Assembly (NCBI RefSeq): GCF_003286085.1
Contig: NW_020825289.1
Coordinates: forward strand, 9,362,001-9,426,000
From: Drosophila persimilis
Taxonomy: Eukaryota; Arthropoda; Insecta; Diptera; Drosophilidae
Direction of reading: 5' to 3'
Length of the DNA stretch: 64,000 nt
Part shown: piece by piece, positions 13,001 to 23,630 of the stretch
How the letters are laid out: every line of letters starts with the position of its first letter
How positions within the stretch are numbered: the first letter of the stretch is position 1
Made by a program: the position numbers and the translations under genes
The notes under the pieces: generated by a model
Seen by the model: only the letters and a program-made list of their open reading frames with translations
Told to the model about the DNA's origin: nothing
The model's database searches: none

Positions 13001-16000
13001 AAGGAGAAATACTATTTAATGAATAATTTTAAAAGTGAAACTTTTAACAATTACGCACAAATAAATTTAAAGAGTACCTGTTTCACCAATTTACTTAATG
13101 GCTTTAAAGCCAACTGCACTAAAAAAAGGGAAAAAAACAAAGAAATAGACATCATTCAGGATGGTGCCATATTAGTTTCAGGCAAAAATATCGTAGACAA
13201 TACTACTTTGTTAGGATCGTATCTCCTTATATTCAACAACACAATTGTAATAAATAATATAACCCACATAAATGATAAGGGTAAAATTCTAAAATATATA
13301 TCGCATCATAGATATAGCGATTTTGAATTAGTCGATTATATACAATCGAATGATAAGCAATTTTCTTTTGATAATGTTAATATTTTAAATCCCCTTATAA
13401 CATTAGGTAATACGGCCTTACCATTAACAACATTATTTTTAATCATTTTGATATTGTTAATGTTATTTTACTTCGGCTATAAATTAACCAAATTTGTACT
13501 TATTAAATCAATAAGAATACCGTCAGAAGAAATAGTGGAAAGCAACATTCAAATACTGTCAGAAGAAATTAGAGCTCTATCAGAACTTCAAAATGTATCG
13601 GGACGAAACATTTAAGAATGGGGGGAGTTAACGTACCCAATTCCATTGAGCTCTTATACGAGTTGTAAACAATCTTTGGCTTTCCAAAACGAAAACAATT
13701 TCAATCTTGGGCCTCCGCCTAATTGATTTCTAAGATGTACAATCTCAAGCGCCCCCGCCGCAATCCCAATCTTTGACACTCGCCTAAATGGAAAACCAAT
13801 GTTTGCCCACACCCGGCTTCTCATAAACAATCTCACTCCCGGCTTTCTGCAGATCCTGCACTTTAGGCCTTTTACAGTTCTCTCTTTGGATGACGAAATC
13901 TAATACTCGGGATGGCGAAATCAATTGAAATGTTTATAGAAAAACGATTCCCGAAAGGGATCAACGATGCAAAGATCAGAAAGTTCAAATCAGTCTTGAT
14001 CCAGCAGCGACACCGCAAAGTCTAGCTAAATATTAAGATCGCGCAATCCCTTGGCCCGGAATTCCTTTGTGACCCTCTACTTAAATCTATATCAGTGAAG
14101 TTCGAAGTAAAATAAAAACTTTTTAAAAACACAATCCGCTACCGCTATTGTTTAATTTGCACACAAATAAAAAGGCAAAAAACGAACTTCAAAAGAAATT
14201 TGAAAGAAGACAATTGGGAAAATCCTTGCTGAGAGATAGATAAGGCGTCACTCCAGCTCTATAGAAAGATACCCTACAAAAAATATTGAGTGTTGTCCAT
14301 TAAAAAGGGAGAAGAGAGAGAAGAAAGCCTGCAACAGATTGATATACATACATACATATGTAAACAGATAGATAAAGAGATGAGTAGATCATTTAGATTA
14401 CCTTTTCGATCAAAAAAATATGTGCTTAGGTATTTTAATTGGTTTAAAATGCAGAAACCTTTTCATGTGTCTGCTTTTTCAAAATAACGTTTACCACACG
14501 GTAAAAATAACATTTTCGAACCCTTTTCAAACTCCCACCAGAAACTGCATAGATTAATGTCTGTTCAAGGCTCTGCAGTTTCTAGCTTTCCACCACAAGT
14601 CCCACTTTTTCCCTCCCTTTTCGTTCTCAAAGAGGCGCCACAAACATCTTTATTCCACTTATTTATTTTTTTCCGTACTAATTTGAACGAGAGCAGGCTC
14701 ACCTCAACAATTCCAACAAGAATTCGTTTCTAAACATTTTTGCAAACTTTGCGACAAAACTATCAAAGCCGTTGTTGCCCTCAAAAGAGCCCTTCAAAAC
14801 TGCCACTGTCGCTGGTCAGAGGGGGTGGCATGGTGGCTAGGCAGTAAAGCATTGACAACGAAAGAGGAAATCCGCTGGCAGCCAACGACAGCCGCGTAAC
14901 GGAGGAGCTTTGTGCCGCTTCGTGCTCAGAACAACGCCATTGGTAGCACCATCTCCGGGACCTGCAGGGCCCTGGTCTCAATCCCGAACAAAGCCGCGCA
15001 AAAAGAAAGCTAAAAAATTCATTGGCATTTGCCGCAGTTGAATGCAAAATGATGCGCTTTTGTTGGCCAGCTGGAAAAAGCGACTATGAAGGATGGCGGC
15101 GGCGGAGAAGGGATAGCGAATATCCCACGCCATGCAAATAACAAACGTCAAAAAGAATTTATTTTTTTGTTGCAGTCGCCACACAGCAGTCTAAAAACCG
15201 TCGTTTTTCCACTCCGTCGCAGTCATTTCCGCCCGCCTGCGGCATCCGTGGCGTTGGCAGCTTCTGTCGGGCAAGAGACGCGAGCGGCGTTAATTCATTG
15301 CCAAAGCTAAAATTTCCATGCATATGCAATTTCAGGGAACCAGAGGAGGGTCAGCCGGAGCTTTATGATAACGAATATGCAGCAGCTGCTGGTGCTACCT
15401 CTGATGCTGCTCCTGATGCCAATGCCGACATTGAGGGCGAGGAAGACTATGCGGTGGCGGCCGAGGATGCGGATGAGCTGAGTGAACAGCTGCCCTACGG
15501 CATTCAGAATGTGCGCAAGCGTCGCGTTCGTAGCGTTATGCCTCCCGCTCAACAGCTGCTGGCTCCTAGCCCTAACAGTGACGAGGTGAGCGCCATAATG
15601 CCCTCCAGCTGTGTGCTGCTATAATCCGCATGACTATCTCTTCCGCAGGTAACCTATCAGTCGCTGTGCCCCACCAATCGAGTCACCGTCAAGCTGGACA
15701 GCGGGGACTACCGCCCTAATCATTATGTAGAGGTCACCTGTGCCCATAACTACGCCCCGCAGCCGCCGCGGGTTCACAACTATGACTACGTCTACAGGGG
15801 TAACGAACTGCTGCGGGCCCTGCTCGCGGAGCGGGGAGAGAAGCGCGAGGTGGGTCAAAATCTAAGGTTACACAAATAAACAGCTCCTGAATGTCCCGAA
15901 TCCATTGCAGATCTGCTCGGCGATAGGCTTCGCCTGCATCCAGCTCAACCGCACCATCCATCTGATCCGGCTGAACGATGCCTCCGGCTGCTGGGAATCC

Positions 16001-16240
16001 GAAACGCGAACGGTGCCATCCGGCTGTGAGTGTATGTGGCCCAAGCACAGCTACGGAGATATCGGCTTCTACCACCAGACACAGAAGCGGCACGGGGGCG
16101 TACGAGGACGTGTCGCCCCCACCATTGACTACAGGCCAGGAGTGGGCTATCGCCAGCTGACAGTGCGAGCCCGGAGTCCCAAAGCCGGGCAGCGCAGTCG
16201 ACGCGATGACTTGGGCTACGAGAGCTACGAGATGAATTAG
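10042..16240 (+). CDS. spz6: Spatzle-family secreted cystine-knot ligand (best match spz6)
   Basis: Four coding exons are visible: 10042-10646, 15336-15585, 15649-15849 and 15911-16240. All introns are GT-AG and the phases agree (AG|G, then phase 0 twice). The last two exons encode a Cys-rich C-terminal domain (residues ~281-400 from the internal ATG) with a C-W-E then C-E-C-M-W-P signature, as expected for Spatzle/neurotrophin-like cystine knots. A furin-like RKRR site lies ~25 residues before that domain, and the preceding region is acidic and Gln/Asn-rich like a pro-domain. Family members are secreted pro-ligands cleaved outside the cell that act through Toll-family receptors. The first exon shown opens with a hydrophobic stretch (LLLAAML) just after an acceptor, so the true start and first part of the signal peptide are probably in an unseen upstream exon; otherwise ATG 10057 gives 456 aa. 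The ~4.7-kb first intron shown carries a retroelement. The spz6 assignment rests on remembered similarity and element C location. Confidence 0.75.
11159..11162. other. Target-site duplication TGCA (left copy)
   Basis: TGCA directly precedes the AGTTAACG start of the left LTR. The same four bases follow the right LTR at 14158-14161. A 4-bp duplication is typical of gypsy-group integration and marks both outer borders of the element. Confidence 0.85.
11163..11694 (+). repeat. 5' long terminal repeat (532 bp)
   Basis: Starts AGTTAACG and ends TTTAATT. It matches 13626-14157 in length and, by eye, in sequence. An AATAAA-type polyadenylation signal lies near the 3' end (AAAATAAAAAC, about 11647-11657). 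The 60-codon open frame on its minus strand is a by-product of the repeat. Confidence 0.93.
11694..11711 (+). other. tRNA-Lys primer-binding site
   Basis: TGGCGCCCAACGTGGGGC directly follows the left LTR and shares its last T. It is complementary to the 3' end of Drosophila tRNA-Lys, the primer used by gypsy. It confirms the + orientation and that the left LTR junction is intact. Confidence 0.85.
11884..11940 (+). repeat. CAAATA tandem tract in the retroelement leader
   Basis: About nine near-perfect 6-bp CAAATA units with one CCAATA variant, inside the untranslated leader between primer site and env. The surrounding leader is A-rich and has no long open frame. Confidence 0.9.
12194..13615 (+). 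CDS. env: Errantivirus envelope (fusion-type) glycoprotein
   Basis: An intact 473-codon frame. The N-terminus is a hydrophobic signal peptide (residues 1-16). A basic R-x-x-R cleavage site at residues 94-97 precedes a conserved Gly/Trp-rich segment ending in a P-D-H-D-D-like motif, the layout of the insect retrovirus/baculovirus F-type envelope family. A ~19-residue membrane segment lies near residues 411-429, followed by a ~44-residue cytoplasmic tail. Several N-x-S/T sites are present. The size matches full-length family members, and there is no frameshift or premature stop. Codon use is strongly AT-rich, unlike the GC-rich host genes around it. In a full element this protein is made from a spliced mRNA; here the leader joins it directly. 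Family assignment is by architecture, without database comparison. Confidence 0.88.
   Translation: MYANILILTFVILTTAEVIDYTHSDYLLLKDDRDVYTYETYAELFHITNLSFYREIIDKESKYVNKSINSDDEWEISMDLSLLKLMISELVPKRKERGINELGTIWKWIAGSPDHDDFLKIQNKVNELTENNNKQFVINSKFFKEIELLSNSLKNVIFNEETILRKHRLKLITFDLLNLVDTITLLKVNIFNTKILNKNEIEDIYKHEKHNVELSDLLDIATVKIIRNADLIIIYIKYPQIKDICKFYHARAISQNDGMLVISEKVCECKEKYYLMNNFKSETFNNYAQINLKSTCFTNLLNGFKANCTKKREKNKEIDIIQDGAILVSGKNIVDNTTLLGSYLLIFNNTIVINNITHINDKGKILKYISHHRYSDFELVDYIQSNDKQFSFDNVNILNPLITLGNTALPLTTLFLIILILLMLFYFGYKLTKFVLIKSIRIPSEEIVESNIQILSEEIRALSELQNVSGRNI
13616..13625 (+). other. Polypurine tract of the retroelement
   Basis: GAATGGGGGG lies directly after the env stop codon and against the right LTR. 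It is the expected plus-strand priming site, so the 3' internal border of the element is intact. Confidence 0.85.
13626..14157 (+). repeat. 3' long terminal repeat (532 bp)
   Basis: Second copy of the LTR with the same ends and length as 11163-11694 and no difference found by eye. Confidence 0.93.
14158..14161. other. Target-site duplication TGCA (right copy)
   Basis: Matches the four bases at 11159-11162, closing the insertion. Confidence 0.85.
14162..15335 (+). other. Remainder of the Spatzle-family intron
   Basis: Non-coding DNA between the retroelement and the acceptor at 15334-15335. I see no gene or strong regulatory motif in it. Confidence 0.6.
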
Positions 16241-16439
16241 TGGCACAGCGAGAGGCAATACCTGTGCAGGGAGCAGGGAGCAGTGAGTGGAGGATATGCC
16301 AAGCACACTCAGAGTGTGCCCAACTGGATTTGTGGCGGCAGATTAGTAACTAAGTTGGATCCGCATAAATTATTTTCGCTTTAGTTTAGCCGTAACGGGA
16401 AGGTCCCTTAGTTAGTTCAGATAATTGTAATGAAATATT

Positions 16440-16445
16440 AATAAA
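16440..16445 (+). terminator. Poly(A) signal of the Spatzle-family gene
   Basis: AATAAA 200 bp after the stop codon. It is the first canonical signal downstream and gives a short 3' UTR. Distal thymidylate kinase sequence on the other strand begins ~400 bp further on. Confidence 0.7.
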
Positions 16446-16850
16446 CAACTACAATGGAGCAACAACAGAGCGAGCTAATCCTTGGAGAGGCTTTGCGTGC
16501 ACACAAATCAAGGGGATTATGGAAATAAAATTACGCTTGGCATGCGGACTTACAATTAATCCAATCGCAGCGCCGCTTCACCGTCCTTAATCCGGTCTAT
16601 ATGCAATTCTTTATATGCCTTCGTTCCACACCTAACGTCGCCTGTCCACGACCATCGATTCGGGCGATTTATAGCACGGGTCTCATCGTAAATTAAAAAT
16701 TAAGCGCCGACAAACAAAGCAATTCCGGATATTTACATTTATATCAAATCCGTTTTCAAGGCATAAATCAATGTACAATAAATCCCCTCGTTGAAGAGGT
16801 ATAATCCGAGTATGCCACGCATTGCCCTGGGCACAGCCCTGAGCTATGTG

Positions 16851-17616
16851 CTATGCTAACTTGTTCAACGGCTGCCCGTCCACCTGCTGCTGCAGTTTCT
16901 CTGCAATTCCAGAAATCTGTGTGTGTATCTCTGCCACGGACTGGTTGGCATCTATTTGGTGCCAGTAGCTGGACTCCTGTTCGCAAATTCGATTGAACAC
17001 CTCGGCCACTTTTTGCTGGAACTCTAGTTTCTCATAACTGCAATGAAATCGAAAAAGGTTTATGCAAGTGCAACTCATACAAGATAAAAAGATAAGGTAA
17101 GAACCTACCGCTCTTCTCCGTATTTACCGCGACTCAAAAGGTTATCTGAAGCTGTTTTCAGGTAAAAAACTGCGTCGGGCTTGATGAGTCCCCGTTCCGG
17201 GGCATAGCACCAGTCAAAATCCAATCCCTTGGCTGCGGTATAGGCCACGCCAGAGTAGGAATATCGATCCACAATCAACGTTGTGCCGGCCAAAAGCTCC
17301 TTGCGGATTTTGTTCATGTACTCCCAGCGGTTCGCCGAGAACATCAAATGTATCACCTCGTCGGGCAGATCGTTGCTGTTGGTCAGGTACGAGTTTATCA
17401 CCTGGCCAGTACTGGATTCCCGCTCCGGAAAGTTCATGGACAGCGTTGGAATGCCCTTCGACTTGAGAAACTCAGCTGCAATCGAAAAGTTGTTGTGTGA
17501 AGCGGAAGCCACTTTCGCGAAAAGTACAACTTACCCAGGAGTCTGCTCTGTGTCGTCTTGCCGCAGCGGTCGCAGCCTTCGAAAACGAAAAGGGCTCCAC
17601 GTTTACCGACGCTCAT
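16851..17616 (-). CDS. CG5757: Thymidylate kinase (dTMP kinase)
   Basis: Three minus-strand exons: 17616-17535, 17475-17109 and 17037-16851, joined by GT-AG introns with consistent phases. Together they encode 211 aa, the usual eukaryotic size. The N-terminus has the P-loop G-C-D-R-C-G-K-T-T (residues ~14-22). [11 protein letters not shown] motif binds dTMP, and an R-G-K-Y-G-E-E-R stretch fits the lid region. The enzyme phosphorylates dTMP to dTDP using ATP and is needed for dTTP supply. The start is the first ATG ahead of the P-loop. The gene is transcribed towards the Spatzle-family gene (convergent) and away from the PHD gene (divergent). The CG number is recalled and less certain than the function. 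Confidence 0.9.
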
Positions 17617-18092
17617 TTTGTTAGTTGTAGTGAAATCGTTCTATATTTTATTGCAATATTGAAATTTTCCAGGGCTGCACAGTCGTATGAACGTATTTTG
17701 GCGCCAAATTTTTAGAGCTATTTTGCAACGATTTTTTTTCGAAATTTATCCCGAAAATTGTGAAATTACCTCACGTCATGTCATGTCATGTAAATTAATT
17801 AAAAGCGCTGTTTTAATTGTTTGTTATAAAATTTTTGAATAATATCAGTGCTGCCAACTTTTCAACAGGAAAAATGATATTTTTAAGCTATCAAAGGCAA
17901 GATTAATTTTCTTATTAGAGTGATATTTAGTTTTTAATTAACTCATGTACCAAGTAAAAATCGCGCACCTCGTAGTCAAGCCAGCACTTCCCTAAAAAAA
18001 AGCCAGATCTTTAGGGAAAAAGCGAACTCTGCAGCCCTGTATAAAATGTTTCTTTTCAGCATTCACCTGGTATTTTAAAGTAAAGACACCGA

Positions 18093-18110
18093 CGGTCACA
18101 CTGCAGGGCA
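18093..18110 (+). promoter_or_regulatory. Core-promoter Motif 1 (CGGTCACACTG), copy 1
   Basis: A full match to the Drosophila core-promoter element YGGTCACACTR bound by M1BP, followed by CAGGGCA and, 3 bp later, GAAAATACGCGT. It lies in the plus orientation between thymidylate kinase and the PHD gene, so it probably marks a transcription start of the latter. Confidence 0.7.
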
Positions 18111-18221
18111 TAGAAAATACGCGTTTTATTTGTGGTATTTTTTCCGGTATCTAAGAAAATTGCAAGGTGTGTGGCCTAGAGAGGGTCGCAAAATCAAACG
18201 AACTATCAGAACGACTTAGTT

Positions 18222-18239
18222 TGGTCACACTGTAGGGCA
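18222..18239 (+). promoter_or_regulatory. Core-promoter Motif 1 (TGGTCACACTG), copy 2
   Basis: Second plus-strand Motif 1 match, again followed by an AGGGCA sequence, with GAAAATACGCGT recurring at 18273-18284. A donor-like GTAAGA at 18319 could end the first non-coding exon of the PHD gene, spliced to the coding exon at 19124. Confidence 0.7.
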
Positions 18240-19123
18240 GATAAATTACATTTTGTTATTTAAATTGTTATGGAAAATACGCGTAAAACACAAAAAAATC
18301 AATGCGGCTTGTGTTAAAGTAAGACACATCTCTCGCCGTACTGCCACTGCAATGTGTTGAAAGCAAAAAGCGGTCGGAAATCCGATTTTGCCAGTCTTGG
18401 ATGTCCGTCCACGACCCAAAACAAGAAAAATTCGCAAACCGCCACAACGAAGTTGCGATGCGCTGCAATTGAGAATTGAGGTATTCATACAGCATATCAT
18501 ATCACCAGCAAAGCCACTAACTGTGCCGTCGCATCCACTCATTGTGCTAACCGACAAACCCATACGACATAGAACTGGAAAATGGCTTTTCTGTGCCGAA
18601 ACCAATTGAGAACATTCATCTGTTACAAACACCGCGTGTTTTTTGCGTAGCGTGCAAAACAACGCTGTCATCTGTCGATAACTTTATCGGCTGCCTTGTT
18701 TGTGCCCCTGTTATCGCGCAAGGACCACGAGAGCGCCTGCCGCTCGCTCGCCGAAAACCTTTCGCCAGTGGGTGGGTGGTGTGAAAAAAGTGCGTGCGGA
18801 ATTGTTTATAGGCTAAGAAAAAGGGCATTAGCAGCGCCCTGCACTAGCTACATATAATCGGCTAATTTGGCTCGAGTTGAACACCTACGGCTCGCCTGGC
18901 GGCTGCATACACAATGTGGCAGGACATGCCGTGCCGTATGCTTATGTAGAAGGCTGTGCTTCCCCCTTTCATCGCGAAAGCTATCAGCTATCAGGCACAT
19001 TCCGACCCGAATGCTGGGACTGACTGCTAGATAGGTACAGGTACTGCCCATGATCTCAGGTCTTCCCTCCCGCGACACAAGTTAGCCCAACGGACGACTT
19101 CGGTGATAGAGAGCAATAGGGCA

Positions 19124-22100
19124 ATGGCAAACAACAACCACCCGCACGGCCACCTCAGCCAGGCAGCCCAGAACCCATCCTGGAACCCGTTGCAAGTAAG
19201 TAGCCACTCGGCCATCTGGAAGTCGCACCTTGCTGACTGAAAAAATCTCAATCTCCAGATACCATCGTACATTCCACGGCAGCCGCAGCTGGCGCACATG
19301 TCGAACGAACGGCCCATGGTGCGCTCGCCCCTGGCCTGGCATGCCTCCGTGTCCGCCCAGCCACCGCCGCCGCCAGATGCCCTTTACAATTTTATGTCGG
19401 CCAATCATAAAAACGTAATTAGGAAACCGAAAGCAGAATCAGCAAACTAGACGCATGCTCAAATCTCCCGCCTAGCCAGTAGAATAGTTTCCTTCTTTAG
19501 CAGTTTATCTGCTGTAATCATTATTTGCTTTCTTGTTGTGTGTTTGTCGCCTGCTGCCACCCTGCATTGTATATCTTGTGATTGTCCCTGCTAAATGTCG
19601 CGATAGTATTTGCAGCAATGTCCTAACACAGTCTCACTCTCCGCAGCTGGATCACCATCATCAAATGAATCCTTTGTTGGCGCCGCCATACTCTGGAACC
19701 TTGCCATTCGACTCCATGGACCTCTCCTTGCAGTCCGCACGCAGCGCGGCCCAGCCGCTGGCCAAGCAGCCCCAGCAATCCCAACAGCAGCCGCAGCAGC
19801 AGCAGCAATCGCTCATGCATGCCCCCAACTATCCAACGATGTAAGAGCCGTGTCCATTCTTCATAGCCCCAAGCCGAGCTAATCCCCATATGTTTCCGTT
19901 TCAAGCAGCCAAAACCTAGCGACAAATGCAGCGCCAACCAGCGCACAGCTGCAACAACAGCAAGGCCACCTGGCAGCCATGGCGGCGGCTCATGCAATGC
20001 TGCAGTCGGGCAACCAGAATGCAGCATCTTCCTTGGTCCTCTCCAATGGCAGCGACTGTGAATCGCTGTTACCGCGGCCGCCACCCACGGCTAACCTTCC
20101 ACCCGGAAGCAGCAGCAACCATACCGGCAGTAACAACAACATCCCCAGCCCGCAATACCTGCAGAATCGCGACGAGAACTTTAAACTGTCTCAGCTGAAG
20201 CGTAGCTTCGAGCAGGAGGTGCTATCTTCGAAGAACTTGCAGAAGGACAAGCTGTCCCCGCACAATCTCCAGCATCAGCAACAGCATGCGAATAAAAAGC
20301 GTGAGTTCACTTTTGTCTTTATTCGAACGTCATCTAATCATTTTCTAATCCTGAACAGCCTCACCCTTGCGCAACTATCATCAGCAACAGCAGCAGCAGC
20401 AGCCTCCGTATAACTTAACCCCAAAATACAATGGTCCCCAAACGCCGCCAACTCCGCAGTCGCCATTGGCCGGACCTCCGCACCAGATGCACTCTCCCAC
20501 AATGGACTACAATCAGCTACATCTGCACCACCAGCTGAATAGTGGAGTAGGAGGCAGCCACGGTGGAGGCGGCTACCAACACATGCAGCAGGACCAGCCC
20601 CAGCCGCAACACTTGCACTATCATAATCAGCATGTGGGCAATCAGCCTGTTTCGGCCGCTTCACCCCTCCATCCGCCTCCGCCCCATTTAGTTAGCTCTC
20701 AGTTCCACGCACAACAACAGAGTACAGGCCAGCAGCAGCAGCAAGCACCATCAACGCCCCAACAGACGACACATCATTCCCGCAGCTCGCAACTGACGAA
20801 TCTCGAGTCGATGGCCAAGCAGAAGACGCAGCCGGAGACGGAGAATCAGACTGTAATCACGGATCTATCCTATCGAAATGCGACGCCTTCATTGCCACCC
20901 GCTCCGGCGGTAGAGGTGGAGAAACCACCAGTAACAGATGCCCCCGAATCACCCTACCTGACCACCTCCAACGAGGAGTCGCTGGAGTCGAATAGCAACA
21001 GCAGTAACAGCCGCAAACGTCGCAAGCGGAAATCCAGCCTTGTCATGCGGGTTACGCCCAATGAGAATGCAACCGAGGGAGGAGGAGGCGCCAGTGCCAG
21101 CTCCACCACCATGCACCAGCAGCCAGGAAACACACCCAGCATAAACAGTAACATCTGCAGTCCAAAGCATTCGCCAAAAATCGCGGGCTCCGACTTCCAA
21201 CCCTTTGGCATGCAGTCCGAGTCGCAGAATGACAAGACGCCGCAGGAGAACGGACGGGGATCCTCGCCATCGCCAACGGAGAACAGCAACAGTTCCACGC
21301 TCTACAACGACGAAAATCCCAAGACGAAGAAGCAGCGGCAGGCCCTGCTCCAAAGAAATCTGACCGAGCAGCAGCGTATACACCACGAGGATGAACCCGA
21401 TAAGCCAGTGAAGCACACTCCCCCGACCATGCCACCCCCGAGTCCGCAAAGCAATAGCAGCAGCAGCAGTTCGAGCAGCTCCAGCGGCAACACGCACAGC
21501 AGCCATAGTAGTCATGCTACTGGCAACGATACCCGGCTGCCGGAGAAGCCGGAGAACGATGAAACCAATGCCACTACGGACACGCCCGCGTCGCCGGCTC
21601 TCGTGGAGCAGGGAAACATTGATGCTAGGCCGGCGGTGAGTGTGCACGAGTGCGATGAAGAGGAGGAGCCAGTAGGCGGTGGCGGTACCACCAAGGAGCC
21701 AGAATCACCACCTCAACCAGCACCGGCGCCTTCCTTACCCCAGGTGCCAGAAACAGCCGGAACAGCAGCACCTCCAGCTCAAGAAACACCACCTGCGGTC
21801 AACTCTGAACACTCTACGTTTGGAGAGGTAGAGGATAAGCTGGAGGAGATGTTTGCTGGCATCGAGGAGGAGCCGGAACAGAATGGCCCACCGGAAAAGC
21901 CTGCCCAGCCAGCCGGAGACGCAGTAGCGCACGACTTGAGCGCTCAGCTGGCTCTGGACAGTGCCAAAGATGAGGATAAGCCTGCGGGAACGAGGACAGC
22001 ATTGTCAGCTTCACCTGCAACAAATCTTTCAGTCCCCATGCCCGAGGTGCGACCCGTAGCCACCAAGGCAGCGAAGAAGTCGACCCTTCCCAGTCCTGTG

Positions 22101-23630
22101 CACAGCCCCACGCCAGAAACTCGCTCCACATCCACGCCTTTGACTGGCACCGAGGACATCAAGTCTCCTAGCATCCAAACCTCTTCGAATGACGCGAATT
22201 CGCGCCGGCTGCCTCCCCGAAGGCTCTCTATAGGCATGGATGCCTCCCTGCTGCGCTTCGTAATCGATGAGCACTCAGACAAGGCCAAGAAAGCCGTGGG
22301 GCGTGGCAGAAAGCGGGCAGCAGCCGAACCAGAGCTCGACAGCGAGGATGATGACAAGCCCAGTACCTCGGCGGCAGCAGCAGCGGCGTTGGCAGTGCGC
22401 CAGCAGAACGAGGTGGCTGCCGCCAAAGCAGCGATCGCCAAGCCCACAGCGAGTAAGAAAAAGAACGCGGGCGGTAAGGGCAAAAAAGGGGCAGCGGGGA
22501 AGAGTAAGGCCAAGCAGAATGGAAAGAAGTCGGCCGCCGGAGGTCGCAAGCCGCCGACCACCGACGAAGACAGCACTCCGGCGCCTACGAATGGAGGAGG
22601 AGGCGTTGATCTACGTTTCAAGTCGCCCTTCATACTGATCAAGCCGGACGGCAGTGTGAGCATCAAGAACACCCACAGCGCCGAGGACGTCAACGAGAAG
22701 CAGACCAAGGCCAAGAAGGCGCCCCACGAGAGAAAGAGTCTCCGCGGAATGCACAGCTCCACACTGAGTAACCGCTACGATGCGGACACCACCGACTCAA
22801 CCTGGATCTGTGTGTTCTGCAAGCGAGGACCGCATAAGATGGGCCTGGGCGACCTTTTCGGACCCTATCTGGTGTCCATCGACTGCGAAGAGTACCGGGC
22901 GGCTCTGCAGGCGCCTGGAAGCCAGGACTTCGATGGAGTCTTCGTCAGCAAGCGCAGACGAGAGGACATGGTCCAGCACCGACGTAACCTGCCCGTAGTG
23001 CCTGCCACACTGGCACACATCATGCAGGCACCGAAGATCAGCATGGTAAGCTGGAATGCGTTATTCTAGCCATTCGAATTTCTTATCTTCAATCTCTTGC
23101 AGCACAAGCGGAAGCGCAAGCAGATCCACGACAGCATGTACGCCTACAGCGATGATCCGAACGAGTCGCTCTCGCAGTCCTCCCAGGATCCTCTCGACTG
23201 CTCAACTGAGAACAGGTTCGTGGAGACGTTTCGCGGCATGTGCAAGACCTCGGACCACGGTTACGAGGTCTGGCTGCATGAGGACTGCGCCGTCTGGACA
23301 AACGACATCCAGCTGATCGGCGCCCATGTAAACGGACTGGATGCCGCTGTGTGGGATAGCACGCGATACCAGTGCGCAGTCTGTTTCCAAACGGGGGCCA
23401 GTGTGTGCTGCTTCCAGCGGTGCTGCAAGGCTACTGCCCATGTGCCCTGTGCGCGCTCGACCAACTGGACTCTGGACGAGCAGGAACGTAAAGTATTCTG
23501 CCAGATGCATGGGCAGTTGGAGTCACAGACACACTTACAGCCGCCGGAAGTCTTCAAAGCTGAGCCTGTGGCAGCAGCTCCGCCAGCCGTTGCACCACCA
23601 CCCAAGTTTGATGTCAGTTCGCTTCCCTGA
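19124..23630 (+). CDS. CG5098: Large nuclear extended-PHD protein (RAI1/TCF20 type)
   Basis: Six exons with consistent phases: 19124-19195, 19259-19414, 19647-19840, 19909-20300, 20359-23045 and 23103-23630, giving about 1,342 aa. The first ~800 residues are Gln/His/Pro-rich and then Ser/Pro/Glu-rich. Two basic Arg/Lys clusters look like nuclear localisation signals (one near 21010, one K/A/G-rich at 22440-22550). The C-terminus carries an extended PHD zinc-binding module: an initial C-x2-C (near 22810) before the last intron, then the H-E-D-C, C-A-V-C and C-C-K-A-T-A-H-x3-C series in the last exon. Vertebrate relatives RAI1 and TCF20 are nucleosome-binding regulators with the same C-terminal module; an analogous chromatin role is inferred. 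A NAGNAG acceptor precedes exon 4. I recall the melanogaster ortholog as CG5098. Confidence 0.85.

Larger units (their letters stand above)
11163..14157 (+). mobile_element. Env-only gypsy/errantivirus-type LTR element
   Basis: A 2,995-bp element lies in the first visible intron of the Spatzle-family gene, in the same orientation. Order: 532-bp LTR, primer-binding site, ~480-bp untranslated leader with a CAAATA tandem tract, one 473-codon env frame, polypurine tract, 532-bp LTR, all inside a TGCA duplication. By eye the two LTRs are the same sequence, implying recent insertion. Full errantiviruses of ~7 kb carry gag, pol and env. Here nothing resembling gag, protease, reverse transcriptase, RNase H or integrase exists, yet leader and env join cleanly and env is uninterrupted. 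The element cannot move by itself. Two origins fit: reverse transcription and integration of a spliced env mRNA, or internal deletion of gag-pol. The family was not named. Confidence 0.9.

Noticed and set aside
18246..18671. 141-codon minus-strand frame and a 73-codon plus-strand frame
   Set aside because: Both lie over the predicted 5' UTR/first intron of the PHD gene and overlap each other; no recognisable motif.
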